A DNA stretch of 64,000 nucleotides from JANWVO01 sp037446555. Its GTDB lineage: Bacteria > Acidobacteriota > Terriglobia > Bryobacterales > Bryobacteraceae. The notes under the pieces are model-generated. The model was not told the origin of the DNA, ran no database searches, and saw nothing but the letters and a program-made list of their open reading frames with translations. Shown here in pieces: positions 61,043 to 64,000 of this stretch. Both the position numbers and the translations under genes were made by a program. How positions within the stretch are numbered: position 1 is the first letter of the stretch; the number at the start of each line of letters is the position of its first letter. The stretch lies in the NCBI GenBank assembly GCA_037446555.1, contig JBBIIK010000020.1, positions 5,187 through 69,186 on the forward strand. Direction: 5' to 3'.

Positions 61043-62701
61043 ATGATCGAGCAAGCCGCACGCATTCCCACAGAAGCACCGTTGCCAGCCGGGGCGGGGC
61101 AGGGGAAGGCCGCCTCGGCCGCCCCCGCAGCCTGGAAGCATTGGTTGCAGCCATCGCTGTTCGACGTTCTCCTGGTGGCCGTGCCGTTCTGGTTCTTCAG
61201 CCTCGCCGATGGCGGTCTCGGCCTGGTGCTTGCCGATGGCGACACGGGTTGGCACATTCGCACGGGCCAGTGGATCCTCGAGCACAAGCAGTTCGCCTAC
61301 CGCGACCTTTTTTCCTTCAGCCGCCAGGGCGAACCCTGGTTCGCCTGGGAGTGGCTGTCCGACGTTTTCTTCGCCCTGCTGCACCAAGCCGGGGGCTTGC
61401 AAGCCGTGGCCCTGTTCGGCATGGTCGCCGGGACCCTGTACTGCGGCATCGTCTTCCGGCACATGATGTGGCTGGGAGTGAATCTTTGGATCGCCCTGCC
61501 CCTGGCCTTTCTCGCTTTCGGCTCGGTGACGCTGCACCTGCTGGCGCGCCCGCACCTGTTCACATTGCTGTTGGTGCCCGCCGTGGCGTGGTGGATCGAG
61601 GCTGATCGCCGCCGCCCCACGCGCTCCATCTGGCTGCTCGTGCCTCTGGCGGCGCTCTGGGCCAATCTGCACGGAGGGTGGCTGGCGCTCGTCGCGCTGC
61701 TGGCGCTGACCTCCGCGGGCGCGGCGGCGGAGGCATGGCTGGGTAACCGCCAATGGCGCCAGGCACGCCGCTACGCCACCCTCACCGCCCTTTGTGTGGC
61801 CGCCAGCCTGGCCAACCCCTACGGATGGAGGCTGCACGCGCATATTTGGCAGTACTTGCGGGCCGACTACATCCTGAATATCGTCGGCGAGTTCCGGGCC
61901 CCGTCGTTCCGCGGCGAGCCGATGATGCATTACGAGATCACCCTGCTGGCCGCCGTGGCCGCCTGCGGCGTCCTCCTGCTTCGGCGCCAGGTCGTACCCG
62001 TTCTCTGGATCCTCTTCTGGGCGCACGCCTCGCTGCAATCGGCCCGGCACATCCCGCTGTTTGCCGGCGTGGCCCTCCCGTTCGTGGCCGCAGAGTTGCA
62101 AAGACTGTGGGACGAGCATGCCCGGCGCGCCGGGCGGCGCTCGGTGGCCGCCACGCTGGGTCAGTTGGCTGCGGAGTCGGCCCCGCAAGTGCGGCGCACG
62201 AGCGTGTGGCCGGCGGCGCTGCTGGCCGCCGTCGCGCTCCGCGTCGTGCCCTTCCCCCAGTTTCGGGATTTCCCGGCCGAGCGCTTCCCTGGTGCGATCG
62301 TGGAGAGTCACGGCGCGAGGCTCGAAGGGGCGCGGATTCTCACCCAGGACCAATGGGCCGACTATCTGATCTACCGCATGTGGCCCCGCGTCCGTGTCTT
62401 CTTTGACGGGCGCAGTGACTTCTATGGCCGCGATCTGGCCATGGACTACCTGGCCGCCATGGAAGGCAAGCCACGGTGGCAGGAGGTGCTTGACATGTAC
62501 CGCTTTGACACCGTTCTCGTGCCTCCCGCTGTGCCCTTGGCCAGCCTCTTGAAGATGAGTCCGCGCTGGAACATTGTCGCCGATGACGGTCAGGCCATCC
62601 TTTTTGTGCTGCGGCGGGAGGCCGTCTGGCAGCAGGCGCGCCGCGGTGCTCCGCCGCCCTGCCCGAATTGTTCTGCGCCGCCCCCTAATGATATTCCATG
62701 A
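61043..62701 (+). CDS. Multispanning membrane protein, GT-C-like
   Basis: 552 residues with about ten membrane helices after a 30-residue polar N-terminus. The first outside loop has LADGDTGWHIRTGQWILEHK, the 'D-x-GWH' loop seen in many uncharacterised GT-C-like membrane proteins, with FAWEWLSDVFFALLHQAGG next. A conserved ARPHLFTLLLVPAVAWW lies in the middle. The C-terminal ~150 residues are soluble and end in a domain with YRMWPRVRVFFDGRSDFYG. It may transfer a lipid-linked sugar, but no activity is shown. The stop overlaps the start of the next small gene by 4 bases. Confidence 0.75.
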   Translation: MIEQAARIPTEAPLPAGAGQGKAASAAPAAWKHWLQPSLFDVLLVAVPFWFFSLADGGLGLVLADGDTGWHIRTGQWILEHKQFAYRDLFSFSRQGEPWFAWEWLSDVFFALLHQAGGLQAVALFGMVAGTLYCGIVFRHMMWLGVNLWIALPLAFLAFGSVTLHLLARPHLFTLLLVPAVAWWIEADRRRPTRSIWLLVPLAALWANLHGGWLALVALLALTSAGAAAEAWLGNRQWRQARRYATLTALCVAASLANPYGWRLHAHIWQYLRADYILNIVGEFRAPSFRGEPMMHYEITLLAAVAACGVLLLRRQVVPVLWILFWAHASLQSARHIPLFAGVALPFVAAELQRLWDEHARRAGRRSVAATLGQLAAESAPQVRRTSVWPAALLAAVALRVVPFPQFRDFPAERFPGAIVESHGARLEGARILTQDQWADYLIYRMWPRVRVFFDGRSDFYGRDLAMDYLAAMEGKPRWQEVLDMYRFDTVLVPPAVPLASLLKMSPRWNIVADDGQAILFVLRREAVWQQARRGAPPPCPNCSAPPPNDIP

Positions 62702-62961
62702 CTCTGCCGAAAGAGCTAAAGAGGGAAACACCGGTGACCGGATCGCAACAGTCCGCTTCGCCCACCGCGCCGGCTGGTGAAAGCATGACGCGGGAGCCGC
62801 GCTCGCCCTGGTACATGCCGGGAGGCGAGGACCTGTTGAATTTCGCGCTGTCGGCAGGGCTCGCCGCCGGTACCTGGTGGCTGGAGATGCAGCGGGAGCC
62901 GGCCGGGGCCGCCGCCAGCGGGCTTGGCAGCCCGCCCGGTAAGGAAAGGGGGCCGCGATGA
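62698..62961 (+). CDS. Small hypothetical protein, 87 aa
   Basis: It starts with an ATGA overlap on the preceding membrane-protein gene, which supports it being translated. The N-terminal half is polar and disordered-looking. Then comes WYMPGGEDLLNFALSAGLAA, with a short hydrophobic stretch (LLNFALSAGLAAGTWWL) that might be one membrane helix, and a Gly/Pro-rich tail. I do not recognise it. It lies directly before the pilus gene cpaB and may be part of the same locus. Confidence 0.5.
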   Translation: MTLPKELKRETPVTGSQQSASPTAPAGESMTREPRSPWYMPGGEDLLNFALSAGLAAGTWWLEMQREPAGAAASGLGSPPGKERGPR

Positions 62962-63078
62962 GCCGCGCTTTCGCAGCCGCGTGCGCCGCCTGCCCAGCCG
63001 CCCAGGCGTCCGGAGTCCTTCCATCGCCGGCTGGGGGAGTGTTTTTGCAATGCAAGGGAGTTGAATGGAGGCCTTTCC

Positions 63079-64000
63079 ATGGATCGTAGGTTCCTTACCG
63101 TACTCGCAGTGAGCCTCGTCTTCGCGCTCGTGGTTAGCGCGCTGTTTTACTCGATGACGTCCAAGGCGGGCTCGCAGCCGAAGAAGGCGGAAGTCATCGA
63201 AATGAAGGACGTCGTCGTCGCCTCGCGGCCTCTTGCCGTGGGCCTGACCGTCAAGGCGGCCGACGTGAAAGTGGTGAAGATGCCGGCGCAGGCCTTCCCC
63301 AAGGGCGGCTTCAGCAAGCCCGAGGACGTTTTGGACCGCCCCGTGGTGGCCAACATTCTCGCCGAGGAGCCCATTCTGGAAGGCCGCCTCGCCCAGCGGG
63401 GCAGCGGCGTGGGCCTGGCACCGGTCATCCCGGTCGGCATGCGCGCCGTAACCGTCCGCGTCAACGACGTCGTCGGCGTGGCCGGCTTTGTGCTGCCGGG
63501 CATGAGAGTCGATGTGCTCATCACCGGCAACCCGCCCGGCAACCGCACCACCGTCACCAAGACGATTCTTCAGAACATCCTTGTGCTCTCGGCCGGCAAG
63601 ACGCTTCAGACAGACGCCTCCGGCAAGCCGGTCGATGCCCCCAACGTCACCCTGCTGGTGACGCCGCAGCAGGCCGAGCTGCTCACGCTGGCCGGCAGCG
63701 AGGGCCGCATCCAGCTCGTTCTGCGCAACGGCGGCGACCAGAGCATCGAGAAGACCCAGGGCCTGAGCCTCATGGCCGTCTATGGCAAGCACGCCCGGCT
63801 CCAGCCGGCCGAGGACCGGCCCGCCGAGGAAGACGAATACTACGACGAGGTCAACCCGCGCCGCCGCCGCGCCGCTGCGCCGCCCGCCCCGGTCGTCGTC
63901 GCCCCGCCGCCCCCGCCTGCCCCGCCGGCCCCTGTGCCCGACCAGGTCATCACCATCCGCGGCGTGGAAAAGAAAGTGGAAGTCTTTCAGCCCGTGAAAT
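63079..64000 (+). CDS. cpaB: Flp pilus assembly protein CpaB, cut by window edge
   Basis: 307 residues visible. GGAGG stands 7 bases before ATG 63079. The N-terminal anchor is MDRRFLTVLAVSLVFALVVS. A SAF domain follows (VVASRPLAVGLTVKAADVKV, VLDRPVVANILAEEPILEGR), then the RcpC/CpaB domain (GMRAVTVRVNDVVGVAGFVL, GMRVDVLITGN, LQNILVLSAGK, VTLLVTPQQAELLTLA). A Pro/Ala-rich linker follows, and the frame is still open at the window end. CpaB is a periplasmic part of the Tad/Flp pilus machine and often leads its operon, so other tad genes are expected to the right. Confidence 0.93.
   Translation, partial: MDRRFLTVLAVSLVFALVVSALFYSMTSKAGSQPKKAEVIEMKDVVVASRPLAVGLTVKAADVKVVKMPAQAFPKGGFSKPEDVLDRPVVANILAEEPILEGRLAQRGSGVGLAPVIPVGMRAVTVRVNDVVGVAGFVLPGMRVDVLITGNPPGNRTTVTKTILQNILVLSAGKTLQTDASGKPVDAPNVTLLVTPQQAELLTLAGSEGRIQLVLRNGGDQSIEKTQGLSLMAVYGKHARLQPAEDRPAEEDEYYDEVNPRRRRAAAPPAPVVVAPPPPPAPPAPVPDQVITIRGVEKKVEVFQPVK

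Overview
The window looks like a chromosomal segment of a GC-rich member of the Acidobacteriota, probably the Bryobacteraceae/Solibacter group. This is inferred from gene content, since no rRNA or marker tree can be run here. The indicators are an Oar-type TonB receptor with a carboxypeptidase-like N-terminal domain, a membrane wHTH-malectin regulator, CRTAC1/ASPIC proteins, several Tat-exported Gfo/Idh/MocA oxidoreductases, a PadR-controlled RND pump and hopanoid genes hpnI/hpnJ. I found no tRNA, rRNA, CRISPR array, transposase or integrase.

Layout. 1-1.77 kb: start of a glycosyltransferase and manC (cell-surface sugar metabolism). 1.8-5.0 kb: a block of small secreted proteins of unknown function, one of them frameshifted, bounded by two copies of the 3' end of the chlorite-dismutase-family gene hemQ. 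5.0-12.4 kb: hemQ, an oxidoreductase, a proline-rich PEP-CTERM surface protein, a CRTAC1 protein and a NarL-type two-component system. 12.5-19 kb: recG, rsmD, a SagB-type dehydrogenase, an oxidoreductase and a GH88-like hydrolase. 19-22.4 kb: hpnJ, two half-size EmrE-like proteins and hpnI in one operon. 22.4-27.7 kb: the malectin regulator divergent from a large TonB-dependent receptor. 27.9-34 kb: a methyltransferase, an O-antigen-ligase-like protein, a SulP transporter with beta-carbonic anhydrase, and an aminotransferase. 34-43.5 kb: a sulfatase, an M23/PKD protein, and a TolC-RND-adaptor efflux operon divergent from its PadR regulator.

43.8-50.7 kb is the most notable region. It is a tight six-gene operon whose products fit a complete route from polymer-bound D-apiose to L-erythrulose: D-apiose dehydrogenase, D-apionate lactonase, a RhaT-like sugar transporter, 3-oxo-isoapionate decarboxylase-like TIM barrel, D-apionate oxidoisomerase and an exported GH140 apiosidase. 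D-apiose is a branched plant cell-wall sugar. A GH29 fucosidase, a GH88-like hydrolase and a sulfatase elsewhere in the window also fit a plant-polysaccharide lifestyle.

50.7-64 kb: trxB, a Tat-exported oxidoreductase, a GH29 alpha-L-fucosidase, a toast-rack-like lipoprotein, a second NarL-type two-component system, a GT2 glycosyltransferase, a membrane coiled-coil protein, an exported sugar isomerase/epimerase-like protein, a multispanning membrane protein and the start of a Tad/Flp pilus locus (cpaB, cut by the window end).
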